A DNA stretch of 64,000 nt from Neokomagataea thailandica NBRC 106555 (GCF_001598495.1 NZ_BCZB01000003.1:121645-185644); one strand, 5' to 3'; numbered from the stretch's first letter, positions 17,975-27,438 are shown. Numbers and translations: made by a program. Notes: a model not told the origin generated them from the letters alone.

Positions 17975-19387
17975 ATGTCTTCTTTCACAGTTTTACCCTC
18001 TGTATTGGCCCATATTGATAACACGTTAGACCAATCCATTGAGCGGCTGTGTACTCTTTTGCGTATCCCGAGCGTTTCCACGCAGCCCAACCATGCAGAA
18101 GACTGCCGCCATGCTGCAAACTGGCTCAAAGAAACGCTTATAGAGCTGGGAATGGATGCTGATCTGCATGAAGTGCAGTGGTCAGCTCCTGGCCATCCAA
18201 TGGTTGTTGGGCACACCCCTAAGCGTCCCAATAAGCCGCATGTTTTATTCTATGGTCATTACGATGTTCAGCCAACTGACCCTGAGCACCTTTGGACTGC
18301 CCCTGCCTTTGAACCTCGTATTGTAGAAGAAGCCTCTGGCCGCAAAGTGATCGTAGCGCGCGGCGCGAGTGATGACAAAGGTCAAGTCATGACCTTCTTG
18401 GAAGCATGCCGGGCATGGAAAACCATTCATGGTGAACTCCCCATCACAGTCAGTGTTCTTCTGGAAGGGGAAGAGGAATGCGGCGGAGCAAACCTTCTTC
18501 CATTCCTTAAACAAAATGCTGACAGCCTGCGCGCAGATGTTGTGCTCGTCTGTGACACCGCAATGGCAGACCGAAAAACCCCCGGCATTACCACATCACT
18601 TCGTGGCTTAATGGCCGAAGAAATCCGTATTGAATGCGCAAGCCACGATCTACACTCAGGCATTTACGGCAATGCGGCCGCAAACCCTATTGCGGTCCTA
18701 TGTCAAATTTTGGCGGATCTACGAGCCGATGATGGAAGCGTAACATTACCCGGCTTTTACGATGGCGTTTGTGAACCATCCGATGAGGTTAGAGCACGTT
18801 GGAAACAACTTTTCCCAGACGATTCAGCCCTGCTTGAAGAAACTGGCCTGTCTGTCGCTGCCGGTGAAAAAGGCTATACAGCCGTTGAACAAACATGGTG
18901 CCGCCCAAGCTGTGAAATCAATGGCATCTCTGGTGGCTATGAAGGCGAGGGCTTTAAGACCGTTCTCCCAGCCGTGGCTATGGCAAAAGTGTCCTTTCGT
19001 CTCGTCCCCGGTCAAGACCCAGAACGCCTACGCGCCATTTTTAGAGACTTCGTACAAGCACGCCTGCCAAAAGATGCCAAAGTCAGCTTCACATCCCATG
19101 GTGGCTCTACTGGCTTCGCTGTCTCCGAGAAAAGTACCTTCTTAAAACCTGCGTTGGAAGCATTAACGGATGAGTGGAACGTCCCAGCAGCCACCGTCGG
19201 TTCTGGTGGCTCTATCCCCGTTGCAGGTGAAGTGCATGAAGCGCTTGGCTTAGACACTCTCTTGATTGGCTTTGCACAGTCAGATGACCGCATCCACTCA
19301 CCCAATGAACAATACGGCCTTGATTCTTTCCATAAAGGCACGCGCTCATGGGCGCGCCTCCTTGCTCGTTTTGCTGAGCTGTCATGA
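17975..19387 (+). CDS. M20 family metallopeptidase / dipeptidase
   Basis: A 470-residue di-zinc hydrolase of the M20/M25/M40 type. Metal-site motifs are in order: [10 protein letters not shown] (His and Asp), [18 protein letters not shown] (catalytic Glu pair), [12 protein letters not shown] in the dimerisation lid, and the C-terminal GSGGSIPV and SPNEQ. The layout resembles carnosinase-like dipeptidases rather than DapE or ArgE. It starts 3 bases after the glycosyltransferase stop and overlaps pdxA by 4 bases, so it belongs to a four-gene unit. The substrate is unknown. Confidence 0.9.
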   Translation: MSSFTVLPSVLAHIDNTLDQSIERLCTLLRIPSVSTQPNHAEDCRHAANWLKETLIELGMDADLHEVQWSAPGHPMVVGHTPKRPNKPHVLFYGHYDVQPTDPEHLWTAPAFEPRIVEEASGRKVIVARGASDDKGQVMTFLEACRAWKTIHGELPITVSVLLEGEEECGGANLLPFLKQNADSLRADVVLVCDTAMADRKTPGITTSLRGLMAEEIRIECASHDLHSGIYGNAAANPIAVLCQILADLRADDGSVTLPGFYDGVCEPSDEVRARWKQLFPDDSALLEETGLSVAAGEKGYTAVEQTWCRPSCEINGISGGYEGEGFKTVLPAVAMAKVSFRLVPGQDPERLRAIFRDFVQARLPKDAKVSFTSHGGSTGFAVSEKSTFLKPALEALTDEWNVPAATVGSGGSIPVAGEVHEALGLDTLLIGFAQSDDRIHSPNEQYGLDSFHKGTRSWARLLARFAELS

Positions 19388-20385
19388 CTTACCCGCCTCT
19401 CGCCCTCACATTAGGGGACCCTGCGGGAATAGGGCCGGAACTAACAGTCTCTGCGTGGGAAACACTCAGACTAAGTGAGCATTGTTTTTTCTGGCTGGGT
19501 GACCCAGCCTTATTAAACAATGTTATTCCCACCGAGATTATCAGCACTCCACTTGAAGCAAGGCGTGTGTTTCCGCACGCCTTGCCAGTATTACCTCTTC
19601 TTTGTACGGTTCCAGTCGTGCCGGGGCAGCCAAACGCGCAGAATGCTCAAACAATTATTAGCAGCATTCAACAAGCCACACAGCTTACCCTCTCACAAGA
19701 TGCATCTGGAGTGGTCACCAACCCAATCGCAAAACATATTTTAGCGGAAAGCGGTTTCCCTCATCCCGGACATACAGAATTCCTTGCGGAACTATGCTCC
19801 GCGCCGGGGCACGAAATTATGATGCTGGCATCACCGGAACTCAGAGTGGTACCCGTCACAATTCACGTTTCATTGCAAACCGCAATTACAACCCTAACCA
19901 CGCAGCGTATTGTCGATGTAGCCCGTATCACACATCACGCCTTAATCCGCGACTTTGGAATTCAAAGCCCCCGCTTGGCCATTGCCGGATTGAACCCACA
20001 TGCCGGAGAGGCGGGGCTGATGGGGCACGAAGAACAAACCATTATCACTCCCGCTATCAACATATTACGGGCTCAAGGTATAAACGCTCAAGGCCCATAC
20101 CCACCAGACACGATGTTCAGTGCAACAGCACGCACGCGCTATGATGCCGCCATCTGTATGTATCATGATCAAGGCCTCATACCGCTTAAAACCTTAGACA
20201 TGGCACAAGGCGTTAACATTACACTCGGTTTACCCATCGTGCGCACATCACCGGATCACGGTACGGCTTTTGACATTGCACGCGCCCTTGATCATTCCCC
20301 TAGAGCAGCAGATGCACGCAGCCTTATTGCCGCCATTCGTACCGCTTCAACGATGGTACAACACAGGAAAGAAAACGCCGTATGA
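19384..20385 (+). CDS. pdxA: 4-hydroxythreonine-4-phosphate dehydrogenase PdxA
   Basis: NAD-dependent step of the DXP-dependent pyridoxal phosphate pathway, giving 3-amino-2-oxopropyl phosphate. The 333-residue protein has [13 protein letters not shown] at the N-terminus, GHTEFLAEL, the metal and substrate motifs GLNPHAGE and [11 protein letters not shown], and [12 protein letters not shown]. The ATG overlaps the peptidase stop (ATGA) and its own stop overlaps pdxJ in the same way. The next enzyme in the pathway uses its product directly. Confidence 0.96.
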   Translation: MTYPPLALTLGDPAGIGPELTVSAWETLRLSEHCFFWLGDPALLNNVIPTEIISTPLEARRVFPHALPVLPLLCTVPVVPGQPNAQNAQTIISSIQQATQLTLSQDASGVVTNPIAKHILAESGFPHPGHTEFLAELCSAPGHEIMMLASPELRVVPVTIHVSLQTAITTLTTQRIVDVARITHHALIRDFGIQSPRLAIAGLNPHAGEAGLMGHEEQTIITPAINILRAQGINAQGPYPPDTMFSATARTRYDAAICMYHDQGLIPLKTLDMAQGVNITLGLPIVRTSPDHGTAFDIARALDHSPRAADARSLIAAIRTASTMVQHRKENAV

Positions 20386-21092
20386 TACGCTTGGGTGTAA
20401 ATGTGGATCACGTCGCCACCATCCGAAATGCACGCGGTGGGGAACATCCAGACCCAGTCTGCGCTGCTCAAACAGCATTACAGCACGGTGCTGACGGCAT
20501 TACAGCGCATTTACGTGAAGATCGGCGTCATATTAAAGATTCTGATATGACCCGCCTCCGTGCTCTTCCTGCGCCACTCAATTTTGAAATGGCGGCCACA
20601 GAAGAGATGATCACCCTAGCATGCGCCCTTCAACCTCATGCATGCTGCCTCGTCCCGGAAAAGCGCGAAGAAGTCACTACCGAAGGTGGCCTCAATGTCG
20701 TTGACCAGATCTCTGCGCTGTCTCCCTTGGTCATGCGCCTCAAGGATGCAGGTATCCGCGTCTCTTTATTCATTGACCCTGATGCACGCCAAATTCAAGC
20801 TGCATCACAGCTCGGCGTTCCGGTCGTTGAACTCCATACAGGTGCCTATGCGCATGGTGGGGTAGGGGAGTTAGAACGCCTCTTTAAAGCGGCAGACATA
20901 GTAAAGGAATGCGGCATCGAACTACACGCCGGACATGGGCTCACATATAGCAATGTCCTACCGATCCGTAACTTGCCCGGGCTAAAAGAACTCAATATCG
21001 GGCATTTTTTAATCGGACAATCCGTCTTTGAAGGGCTCGGTGGTGCCGTTCAACATATGAAAACCCTCATCAATTCAGGGCCTACTCCCTAG
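20382..21092 (+). CDS. pdxJ: Pyridoxine 5'-phosphate synthase PdxJ
   Basis: Condenses 3-amino-2-oxopropyl phosphate with deoxyxylulose 5-phosphate to pyridoxine phosphate. The 236-residue TIM barrel has the family start [17 protein letters not shown], the acidic [10 protein letters not shown] loop, [20 protein letters not shown] and [11 protein letters not shown]. It overlaps pdxA by 4 bases, so the two consecutive pathway enzymes are coupled. Confidence 0.97.
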   Translation: MIRLGVNVDHVATIRNARGGEHPDPVCAAQTALQHGADGITAHLREDRRHIKDSDMTRLRALPAPLNFEMAATEEMITLACALQPHACCLVPEKREEVTTEGGLNVVDQISALSPLVMRLKDAGIRVSLFIDPDARQIQAASQLGVPVVELHTGAYAHGGVGELERLFKAADIVKECGIELHAGHGLTYSNVLPIRNLPGLKELNIGHFLIGQSVFEGLGGAVQHMKTLINSGPTP

Positions 21093-21098
21093 CCAAAC

Positions 21099-21125
21099 TG
21101 GCGGCCTTTCAAGACAAGGCCGCCA
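21099..21125. terminator. Hairpin between pdxJ and convergent lipoprotein gene
   Basis: Perfect 10-bp inverted repeat (TGGCGGCCTT arm, 21099-21108 with 21116-21125), 7-base loop, 6 bases after the pdxJ stop and just before the stop of the convergent gene. It can act for both strands; only a weak T-rich stretch follows on the plus strand. Confidence 0.6.
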
Positions 21126-21132
21126 TAATCTC

Positions 21133-21729
21133 TTATTTGGCAGGCTGTATCAGAGGTTGAGTTTTATCATCTGAAAATTTAGGCACAAATGCGCCGGACT
21201 GGCTTGAATACGTCGCACTCGTGCTTTGTGGCGGTGTAGCTGGGGGGTGGAACGCTGAAACCGGTCCAAATGGCCCTGCATCAACACGACGCATCGTTGA
21301 TTCACGCTGCCGCGCACAACCACGCGTTATGATCGAACAAATACCATCCTGGCCGATATATTCATCATCATTGCCCGTATAATGCACTTCAGACACACGA
21401 TCATGATCAAGACGCAAAACCATTCGACATGATGTACCACCACCACCAAAAGCCGATTGATACATTTTAATCATCGATTGCGCAGGAATAAACCCAGAGT
21501 CTGAAAGCGTTGGGACAGGCTGCGTCCCGTCATATTGCCAGATTTCTGTCGTATCGTTGAGCTTCTTTGTGCTGCCTGGCAGACCAGCACACGCCTGAAG
21601 GTCATAGCTGGTCATGCCAACCATTTCGAGCTGTGCTTTATGTGCATTTCGTGAATCAAAATACCCACACCCAGACAGCCCACCCAGCGCAGTAAGCGCG
21701 ATCATGGTAAAAAATGGAGCCTGACGCAT
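21133..21729 (-). CDS. Putative lipoprotein, conserved hypothetical
   Basis: A 198-residue predicted lipoprotein. The leader MRQAPFFTMIALTALGG ends in a lipobox LSGC (Cys about residue 21), so it should be lipidated and envelope-bound. The mature part has a small outer-membrane-lipoprotein-like segment (EMVGMTSYDLQACAGLP, then IWQYDG) reminiscent of SmpA/OmlA-type folds, and a Pro/Ser-rich tail. I chose ATG 21729 because AGGAG precedes it and the lipobox then sits at the usual distance; an upstream in-frame start would add 17 residues without a site. Function is not known. Confidence 0.72.
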   Translation of the reverse strand: MRQAPFFTMIALTALGGLSGCGYFDSRNAHKAQLEMVGMTSYDLQACAGLPGSTKKLNDTTEIWQYDGTQPVPTLSDSGFIPAQSMIKMYQSAFGGGGTSCRMVLRLDHDRVSEVHYTGNDDEYIGQDGICSIITRGCARQRESTMRRVDAGPFGPVSAFHPPATPPQSTSATYSSQSGAFVPKFSDDKTQPLIQPAK

Positions 21730-21994
21730 TATCTCTCCTGAACGCGTAAATTTCACACCGAACCGACACATGAGCTCCACTTAGACGCAAGCTCATGATC
21801 ACAGTACCAAAGAGCTTAACATCTGACAGGCGCAGAGGTTCAAGAAAGATTGACGGTTCCCCTAACCCCATGGCTTGGGCTACATGGCTACGACCACCTC
21901 AATAAGAAGAACTTTTTTCGAAAGTTTCTTCTGCCATTTTTCATAGACGCGATCTGACTGCAAAAGTGAGACGTGACCACGTACAGGAGCAATC

Positions 21995-22219
21995 ATGGCT
22001 GAACTTACTGCATCTGAGGTGACACGCCTCCAGACCACGCTACAACGCCTTCTGGGCTCTCCCAAATTAACGGTCAATAAGCCTGCCCGTAAGGGAATGA
22101 GCGTTGAAATCTCCGTAGCTGGAGAAGTCATCGGCACTGTTCACCGCGATGAAGACGAAGGCGAAATCTCTTACGCCATCCACATGACACTCTTGGAAGA
22201 AGACCTGCCGCCAGCCTAA
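21995..22219 (+). CDS. DUF3126 family small protein
   Basis: A 74-residue acidic protein conserved in alphaproteobacteria, with no known function. The whole sequence fits the family: EVTRLQTTLQRLLGSPKLTV, then VEISVAGEVIGTVHRDEDEGE, then SYAIHMTLLEEDL. ACAGGAGC gives a good ribosome-binding site 5 bases before ATG 21995. It is monocistronic, between two oppositely oriented envelope-protein genes. Confidence 0.8.
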   Translation: MAELTASEVTRLQTTLQRLLGSPKLTVNKPARKGMSVEISVAGEVIGTVHRDEDEGEISYAIHMTLLEEDLPPA

Positions 22220-22226
22220 GGCAGCG

Positions 22227-22787
22227 TCACGCCTGCCGCATAATCTGCGGCAGGTGGATACCAGTTAGCCGCCATCCCCAATGCTCAAAAGTCATCTGCA
22301 ACGTATAAAACGTTTGCATATCTGATTTGATCCTCACGTCACAATGGCGGAACCCTACGAAGCGAACACTGAACATACCCCACGAAAAATGTGTTTGTGG
22401 GTCATGCCCAGCCTGCGCAAAAGGCATACTGTGCTCAATCAAAGCAAAGAACACCGCAGGTGTTAAAGACGTCTCCATCACATGAGCAGAGGCGGCCATA
22501 GCAAAAGAATGGCCAAAATCTGGCAAATCATCCTCTCCTTGCGACTGCTGAGCGTTGATCGCCTCACGCAAGGAAAGAGAGAGGGCGCTCCAGTCAATAT
22601 GTCGTTCAAGACGTTGAGCATCATGCTCTCTCACCGCCTCTTTAAGCTCCCAGAGCGCGATAAAAGGGGAGATGACATAAGCCGCCAGAATTATAATTAA
22701 AGTCGCAAAGATGTGCTTTTTAAATGACCACATGCGCTTGACGGACATCCGTTTGTTCGCAAAAAACGGAGCAAAGGCAACGCTCAT
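22227..22787 (-). CDS. DUF2939-like membrane-anchored protein
   Basis: A 186-residue protein with one N-terminal membrane helix (IFATLIIILAAYVISPFIAL, about residues 25-44) and an extracytoplasmic domain. The segment ISPFIALWELKEAVREHDAQ and the following IDWSALSLSLREAI match the DUF2939 pattern (a helix followed by repeated short helices). ATG 22787 is preceded by GGAG; an earlier in-frame start is less likely. No function is established. Confidence 0.7.
   Translation of the reverse strand: MSVAFAPFFANKRMSVKRMWSFKKHIFATLIIILAAYVISPFIALWELKEAVREHDAQRLERHIDWSALSLSLREAINAQQSQGEDDLPDFGHSFAMAASAHVMETSLTPAVFFALIEHSMPFAQAGHDPQTHFSWGMFSVRFVGFRHCDVRIKSDMQTFYTLQMTFEHWGWRLTGIHLPQIMRQA
22232..22254. 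terminator. Hairpin overlapping 3' end of DUF2939 gene
   Basis: Perfect 9-bp inverted repeat CCTGCCGCA (22232-22240 with 22246-22254) with a 5-base loop, 12 bases after the DUF3126 stop. It lies inside the last codons of the convergent DUF2939 gene, so coding and termination signals overlap. No U-tract. Confidence 0.5.
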
Positions 22788-22879
22788 AGCTGTCTCCGTA
22801 AGGGTCGAAATTATACAATGACACCGCAGCAAATTAGACCTTTTGAGCAGTATAAGTCAGCTATTATCGTGAGGGCATC

Positions 22880-23659
22880 ATGTTAAATTTCACGGATGTC
22901 GAATTAGAGCGCTACGCTCGCCATATTTTGGTTCCAGAAATTGGTGCCATTGGCCAAGCACGCTGCCGCGATGCTTCCGTCCTGATTATCGGGATCGGGG
23001 GGTTAGGAGCGCCCTTGGCTCAACAACTGGCCGCCTCGGGCATTGGGCGCATTGGCCTCATCGATGATGATCATATCGACCGAAGCAACCTACAACGGCA
23101 AATTTTATACGATACGCCCTCAATCGGGGCGCTTAAAACGGATATCGCACGTGAAAAACTTACCGCACTCAACCCACATATTCGCATAGAAACCTACGCA
23201 GAACGAGCAACAACCAGCCTATTGGCAAAGCTTCTGCCATCTTATGACCTCGTATGTGATGGAACGGATAATTTTCGTACACGCTTCAACGTCTCGGACG
23301 CCTGCACCCACTACGGCAAAACCTTAATATCTGGAGCGGTTCAAGGCCTAGGCGGACAGGTGGCTACATTCCGCCCACAACATCACGGGCCATGTTACCG
23401 ATGCCTCTTCCCTGATGCTGATGAAAACGAAACCCTGAACTGCTCTCGCGCAGGCGTGCTCGGGCCCGCCACAAGCGTCATCGGTAGCCTTATGGCGGTA
23501 GAAACTCTCAAAGAGGTGATGCAACTCACTCCCCAAACGCCAGAACACACTATTGTAACGTCATGGGATGCGCTTAAAAGCACTTTTCGTCGCTTTGAAC
23601 TAACACGCAATCCAGATTGCACGGCACATTCATCCAGTAACGAAGTGGTTCTTACATAA
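22880..23659 (+). CDS. MoeB/ThiF-like E1 adenylyltransferase
   Basis: ATP-dependent enzyme that adenylates the C-terminal glycine of a sulfur-carrier protein (MoaD or ThiS type) for molybdopterin or thiamine synthesis. The 259 residues show the ATP loop IIGIGGLGAPLAQQLAASG, DDDHIDRSNLQRQ with the catalytic Arg and Gln, DGTDNF, and the first zinc pair CYRC. The second zinc pair, usually CxxC, is CTAH near residue 248, so the zinc site would be Cys3His. No rhodanese domain is attached. The gene overlaps a DsrE-like gene by 1 base. MoeB and ThiF cannot be told apart here because no carrier protein is nearby. Confidence 0.87.
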   Translation: MLNFTDVELERYARHILVPEIGAIGQARCRDASVLIIGIGGLGAPLAQQLAASGIGRIGLIDDDHIDRSNLQRQILYDTPSIGALKTDIAREKLTALNPHIRIETYAERATTSLLAKLLPSYDLVCDGTDNFRTRFNVSDACTHYGKTLISGAVQGLGGQVATFRPQHHGPCYRCLFPDADENETLNCSRAGVLGPATSVIGSLMAVETLKEVMQLTPQTPEHTIVTSWDALKSTFRRFELTRNPDCTAHSSSNEVVLT

Positions 23660-24036
23660 TGTCAAAGCCCCTCTTTATCAGCCTCGCTGACAATTCATGG
23701 CAACGCGCTCATTATGCCTTTGTTCTTGCCGCGAGTTCTCTTTCTATTGGGCGTCCCGTAACGTTATTCGCAGGAGGTTTGAGTGTATTTTCATTAACTC
23801 ATCAATGGTCAAATTTGATAAATATCACCCCAGATCATGTATTGATTGACCGTAATGTCGCCAGTTTACAGGAATTACGTGATGCTTGCCTCGAAATGGG
23901 CGGAGTCTTTTTGGCCTGCGAAGCGGGTATGGCACTCGCCAAAATAATGCCGGAAGATTTGATTGATGGCGTAGAAGCCAGTGGCATGGTGCGCTTTTTG
24001 GCCGAAATTGGCGATAATTCTATGATCGTCGTGTAA
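23659..24036 (+). CDS. DsrE-like sulfur-relay family protein
   Basis: A 125-residue protein with the DsrE/DsrF/YchN alpha-beta fold: a first strand followed by WQRAHYAFVLAASSLSIGRPVTLFAGG, then an internal helix (SLQELRDACLEMGGVFLACEAGMAL) with Cys at the position often used for sulfur binding. The start codon shares an A with the upstream stop (TAATG), so it is coupled to the MoeB/ThiF-like gene, which also works in sulfur transfer. Specific function is unknown. Confidence 0.75.
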   Translation: MSKPLFISLADNSWQRAHYAFVLAASSLSIGRPVTLFAGGLSVFSLTHQWSNLINITPDHVLIDRNVASLQELRDACLEMGGVFLACEAGMALAKIMPEDLIDGVEASGMVRFLAEIGDNSMIVV

Positions 24037-24114
24037 GTTTTTTTCTGGTATTCACTTTTAACAATGCTGTTGCACAATTTGGTGTCTTGCCGAAACGCTT
24101 AAGGATTGGCAGGG

Positions 24115-25032
24115 ATGCTGGTCATGGAGATGACGGTAACCTTGATGAAGCCCACTACCACATATAGCCTACTCATGGCTGGCCTCGCGGGTCTTGTTTT
24201 TACATCACAAGCCCATGCTGCCCATCACCGGCATCACCATCATAAAGCACTAAGCTCTGGAGCTGAGCCTCATAGCCCCGCCCCACACCACACCGCCCCT
24301 GACGGTGCAAAGCACCACAAACACCATCAGCGCCCCCATGCAGCAACGAAAACCGTTGCTACTACTGCTGCGGCAGGTGCAGCAGCAGTAGTAGCACATC
24401 AAACCGATACTGCCGCCGCGGCAGAACCGCAACAAGCGGCTCCCGATTCATCGCAACCCAGCAGCGATAAAGGCAGCAATACTGGCTTGCCTATTCCTCG
24501 TTTTGCTGCCTTACGAGCCGATAAGGTCTATCTCCGGAGAGGGCCGGGTGATCGTTACCCCATTGATTGGGTTTATCACCGCCGAGGTCTTCCTGTTGAG
24601 ATCGAACGTGAGTTTGACGTTTGGCGCCTGGTTGAAGACTCAGACGGCGTCAAGGGGTGGGTGCACCAAGCCACATTGTTTGGCAGCAGAACATTCGTCA
24701 TTCCTGGACTTTCGGCGCAGGGCAATACGGCCCAGCCCAATGAAGCGAGTGAACGAGAAGGGGACCATGTCGGCCGTGCTGATGCACGCGTGCTCGGCTA
24801 TGTCACCAATCAGAATGATGCCCGGTTACAGAAAGACGGCGCTCTTCTTATGAGCCGTGCCGATGATGACAGTGATGTCGTCGCGGTGCTGAAACCGGGC
24901 ACGGTAGGTAATATCAGAACCTGCCCAACCGCCACGCAGTGGTGCCATGTTGTCGTTAAAGGCTACGCAGGATGGTTGCCACGGCGTTCCCTCTGGGGGC
25001 TTCTCCCCGGAGAGACGATTCAGTCCAATTGA
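24115..25032 (+). CDS. SH3-domain exported protein with His-rich linker
   Basis: A protein of about 305 residues, exported by a signal peptide (MKPTTTYSLLMAGLAGLVFTS...AHA). After it comes a histidine-rich stretch (HHRHHHH, then KHHKHHQRPH), an Ala/Thr-rich linker and two bacterial SH3 regions: ALRADKVYLRRGPGDRYPIDW with VKGWVHQATL (about residues 135-200), and LMSRADDDSDVVAVLKPG with YAGWLPRRSLWG (about 245-295). Such proteins bind peptidoglycan or other envelope polymers. The start is uncertain: ATG 24115, 24124 and 24145 are in frame, and the last gives the neatest signal peptide. A 14-bp inverted repeat lies inside the gene. It precedes pyk by 26 bases. Confidence 0.8.
   Translation: MLVMEMTVTLMKPTTTYSLLMAGLAGLVFTSQAHAAHHRHHHHKALSSGAEPHSPAPHHTAPDGAKHHKHHQRPHAATKTVATTAAAGAAAVVAHQTDTAAAAEPQQAAPDSSQPSSDKGSNTGLPIPRFAALRADKVYLRRGPGDRYPIDWVYHRRGLPVEIEREFDVWRLVEDSDGVKGWVHQATLFGSRTFVIPGLSAQGNTAQPNEASEREGDHVGRADARVLGYVTNQNDARLQKDGALLMSRADDDSDVVAVLKPGTVGNIRTCPTATQWCHVVVKGYAGWLPRRSLWGLLPGETIQSN
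24358..24395 (+). repeat. Intragenic 14-bp perfect inverted repeat
   Basis: GCTACTACTGCTGC at 24358-24371 is exactly complementary to 24382-24395, with a 10-base loop, inside the Ala/Thr/Val-rich linker of the SH3 gene. It would form a stable RNA hairpin in the message. It may come simply from GCN and ACN codon choice, but the perfect pairing is unusual. Confidence 0.85.
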
Positions 25033-25058
25033 ATGTATAAGCACGAGGACGCCCAGAG

Positions 25059-26489
25059 ATGACATCCAGTTCACATCATCGCCGCACAAGGATCGTCGCA
25101 ACACTTGGCCCGGCTTCGTCCTCGCCTGAAATGATCCTTTCGCTCGCTCAGGCGGGTGTTAACGTTTTCCGCCTCAATTTCTCGCATGGTGCCCATGCGG
25201 ATCATGGTGAGCGCCATGCTGCCATTCGTGCCGCCGAAGAAAAAATTGGCCGCCCACTGGCTATTCTTGCCGATCTGCAAGGCCCTAAATTACGCGTAGG
25301 CGTTTTTGAAAACGGTCCCGTCTTCCTCAAAGAAGGTCAACGCTTCCGCCTTGATCTTGATAAGACACCCGGCACGATTGAGCGCGTTAACCTGCCGCAC
25401 CCAGAAATTATTTCGGCTGCAGAAGTCGGCAGCAATCTATTGCTGGATGACGGAAAGCTGAAAATCCGCGTTATCGAAAAACATGATGACGCATTGATCA
25501 CGGAAGTCATCGTTGGTGGCAAACTCTCCGAACGTAAGGGCGTAAACGTTCCTGACGTTGCTCTGCCAATCCCCGCGCTCACCGAAAAAGATCGCAAAGA
25601 TTTTGACTTTGCTCTCTCTCTCGGCGTTGACTTTGTTGCTCTGTCCTTTGTTCAGCGCCCAGAAGACGTTGCCGAAGCCAAGAAAATTGCTGCTGGCCGC
25701 GCATGGATCATCACCAAGCTTGAAAAACCACAAGCTATGGACGCACTTGAGCCCATCGTCCGTGAATCAGACGGCTTGATGGTCGCGCGTGGTGACCTCG
25801 GCGTTGAACTGCCACCAGAAGAAGTCCCTGTTGCTCAAAAGCGCATTATTACCTTAGCACGTGAGCTTGGCCGTCCGGTCATTGTGGCAACGCAAATGCT
25901 GGAAAGCATGATCGAAAGCCCAACACCAACACGCGCTGAAGTGTCAGACGTCTCTAACGCTGTCTATGACGGCGCTGATGCTGTAATGCTTTCGGCTGAA
26001 AGTGCTGCAGGCAAATATCCGCTTGAAGCTGTGTCCATCATGGCGCGTATCGTTGCTCGTGTAGAGCAAGATAAAGAATGGCGTCATCGCATTGATAACG
26101 CTCGCCCGAAGTCAGAGGGCACAATTCAAGGCGCCATCGTGCAAGCAGCATGGCAAGTGAGTCGTGAGTTGCATACCAAAGCCATTGCCGCACATACCCG
26201 CAGTGGCCGTGGCGCATTGATTATGGCACGTGAACGCCCCGCAAGCCCAATTTTGGTTCTGACACCAGAACTGACGGTCGCTCGCCGCCTCTGCGTTGTT
26301 TGGGGGACGTTCCCACATGTTGTCGAACGTGACCGTCAAGCACATGGCATTGAAGACCTCGCCGTTCCTGCTGCAGAACTCGCTCTCTCAAACGGGTTCT
26401 GCGTAAAGGATGATCACATCCTCGTTCTCGCAGGACTACCATACGGCCACTCTGGCAGCACCAATACGCTACGCGTCATTAAGGCCTAA
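25059..26489 (+). CDS. pyk: Pyruvate kinase
   Basis: Makes pyruvate and ATP from phosphoenolpyruvate. The 476-residue protein has RRTRIVATLGPASSSPEM, FRLNFSHG, ILADLQGPKLRVG, the active-site signature ITKLEKPQAMDAL with the catalytic Lys, VARGDLGVELP, and the C-terminal domain ending in the TNTLRVIKA pattern. Length is normal. It follows the SH3 gene by 26 bases and ends at a strong hairpin. Confidence 0.97.
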   Translation: MTSSSHHRRTRIVATLGPASSSPEMILSLAQAGVNVFRLNFSHGAHADHGERHAAIRAAEEKIGRPLAILADLQGPKLRVGVFENGPVFLKEGQRFRLDLDKTPGTIERVNLPHPEIISAAEVGSNLLLDDGKLKIRVIEKHDDALITEVIVGGKLSERKGVNVPDVALPIPALTEKDRKDFDFALSLGVDFVALSFVQRPEDVAEAKKIAAGRAWIITKLEKPQAMDALEPIVRESDGLMVARGDLGVELPPEEVPVAQKRIITLARELGRPVIVATQMLESMIESPTPTRAEVSDVSNAVYDGADAVMLSAESAAGKYPLEAVSIMARIVARVEQDKEWRHRIDNARPKSEGTIQGAIVQAAWQVSRELHTKAIAAHTRSGRGALIMARERPASPILVLTPELTVARRLCVVWGTFPHVVERDRQAHGIEDLAVPAAELALSNGFCVKDDHILVLAGLPYGHSGSTNTLRVIKA

Positions 26490-26502
26490 CAGCTTAAACT
26501 CT

Positions 26503-26534
26503 GAACTCCCGCAGCATTAAAACTGCGGGGGTTC
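26503..26534. terminator. Hairpin between pyk and convergent tyrosine-pathway gene
   Basis: 12-bp stem (26503-26514 with 26523-26534; GAACTCCCGCAG arm, one G-T pair) and 8-base loop, 13 bases after the pyk stop. Its 3' arm touches the stop codon of the convergent gene. No U-tract. Confidence 0.6.
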
Positions 26535-27411
26535 AAGCTTGCCTATTATGAATCAAAGAACGGCGTATACGTCGGCCCCGATGAATTTTGGCCGTAATCG
26601 CATCATCATCCCCACGCCGGATCGCATCAGCCATAGATTGTGTATCTTGTATAAAACGCTCAAGCGTTTCTAAAAGAACATCTCGATTAGCCGTAAAAAT
26701 ATCCCGCCACATCACCGGATCAGATGCTGCAATACGTGTAAAGTCACGGAATCCAGATGCTGCATAATCCAGTACGGCAGAGCGCATTTCACCAGATAAA
26801 TTATCGGCCGTATCACAAATGGTAAACGCCAATAAATGGGGAAGGTGACTCACCATTGCACAAATACGGTCATGGTCTTCCGCCGTCAGAATCTTGGTGC
26901 GCGCTCCACAGTTCTCCCAAAATTGTTGTATTTTTTCGCACGCCCATGCAGCAGAATCTTCGGACGGAATGAGCAATGCCCACCGCCCTTCAAACAACTC
27001 AGCAAATCCCGCATCGGGACCGGAAAACTCTGTTCCTGCCATGGGGTGAGACGGGACATACTCCACACCTTCAGGCAAAAACGAAGGGATCGTTCGGCCT
27101 AATTCACCGCGTACTGAAGCAACATCCGTCAAAAGTGTCCCCGGTTGCAAAAAAGGCGCCAAAGAACGCGCAACAAGTTCAACGGCACGTACCGGCACCG
27201 AGAGCACGACGCAATCAGCGTGTGCCACATCTGCCGGGTCCATCGTTACATCATCCGCTAAGCCCAATTCTCGCACCCGTGCAAGAACCGTAGCGTCTCG
27301 GTCCATAACAATCAAACGCTCAGCCAATTGCCCATCACGCCGAGCGCGCCGCAAGATAGATGAACCGATAAGCCCCGGACCGATCACCATGAGTGTTTTA
27401 AAAAGTGGCAT
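26533..27411 (-). CDS. tyrA: Prephenate/arogenate dehydrogenase
   Basis: NAD(P)-dependent oxidative decarboxylation of prephenate (or arogenate) toward tyrosine. The 292-residue protein has the dinucleotide motif VIGPGLIGSSILRRARRDG, VVLSVPVRA, the family motif SHPMAGTEFSG and the substrate-site HDRICAMVSHLPHLLAF. It carries no chorismate mutase or ACT domain, so it is the stand-alone TyrC-like form common in alphaproteobacteria. I chose ATG 27411; the upstream TTG at 27426 is in frame but has no better ribosome site. It is 27 bases downstream of hpnL on the same strand. Confidence 0.92.
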   Translation of the reverse strand: MPLFKTLMVIGPGLIGSSILRRARRDGQLAERLIVMDRDATVLARVRELGLADDVTMDPADVAHADCVVLSVPVRAVELVARSLAPFLQPGTLLTDVASVRGELGRTIPSFLPEGVEYVPSHPMAGTEFSGPDAGFAELFEGRWALLIPSEDSAAWACEKIQQFWENCGARTKILTAEDHDRICAMVSHLPHLLAFTICDTADNLSGEMRSAVLDYAASGFRDFTRIAASDPVMWRDIFTANRDVLLETLERFIQDTQSMADAIRRGDDDAITAKIHRGRRIRRSLIHNRQA

Positions 27412-27438
27412 AACGTGAGATCTCAAAGGTAAAGAGCC

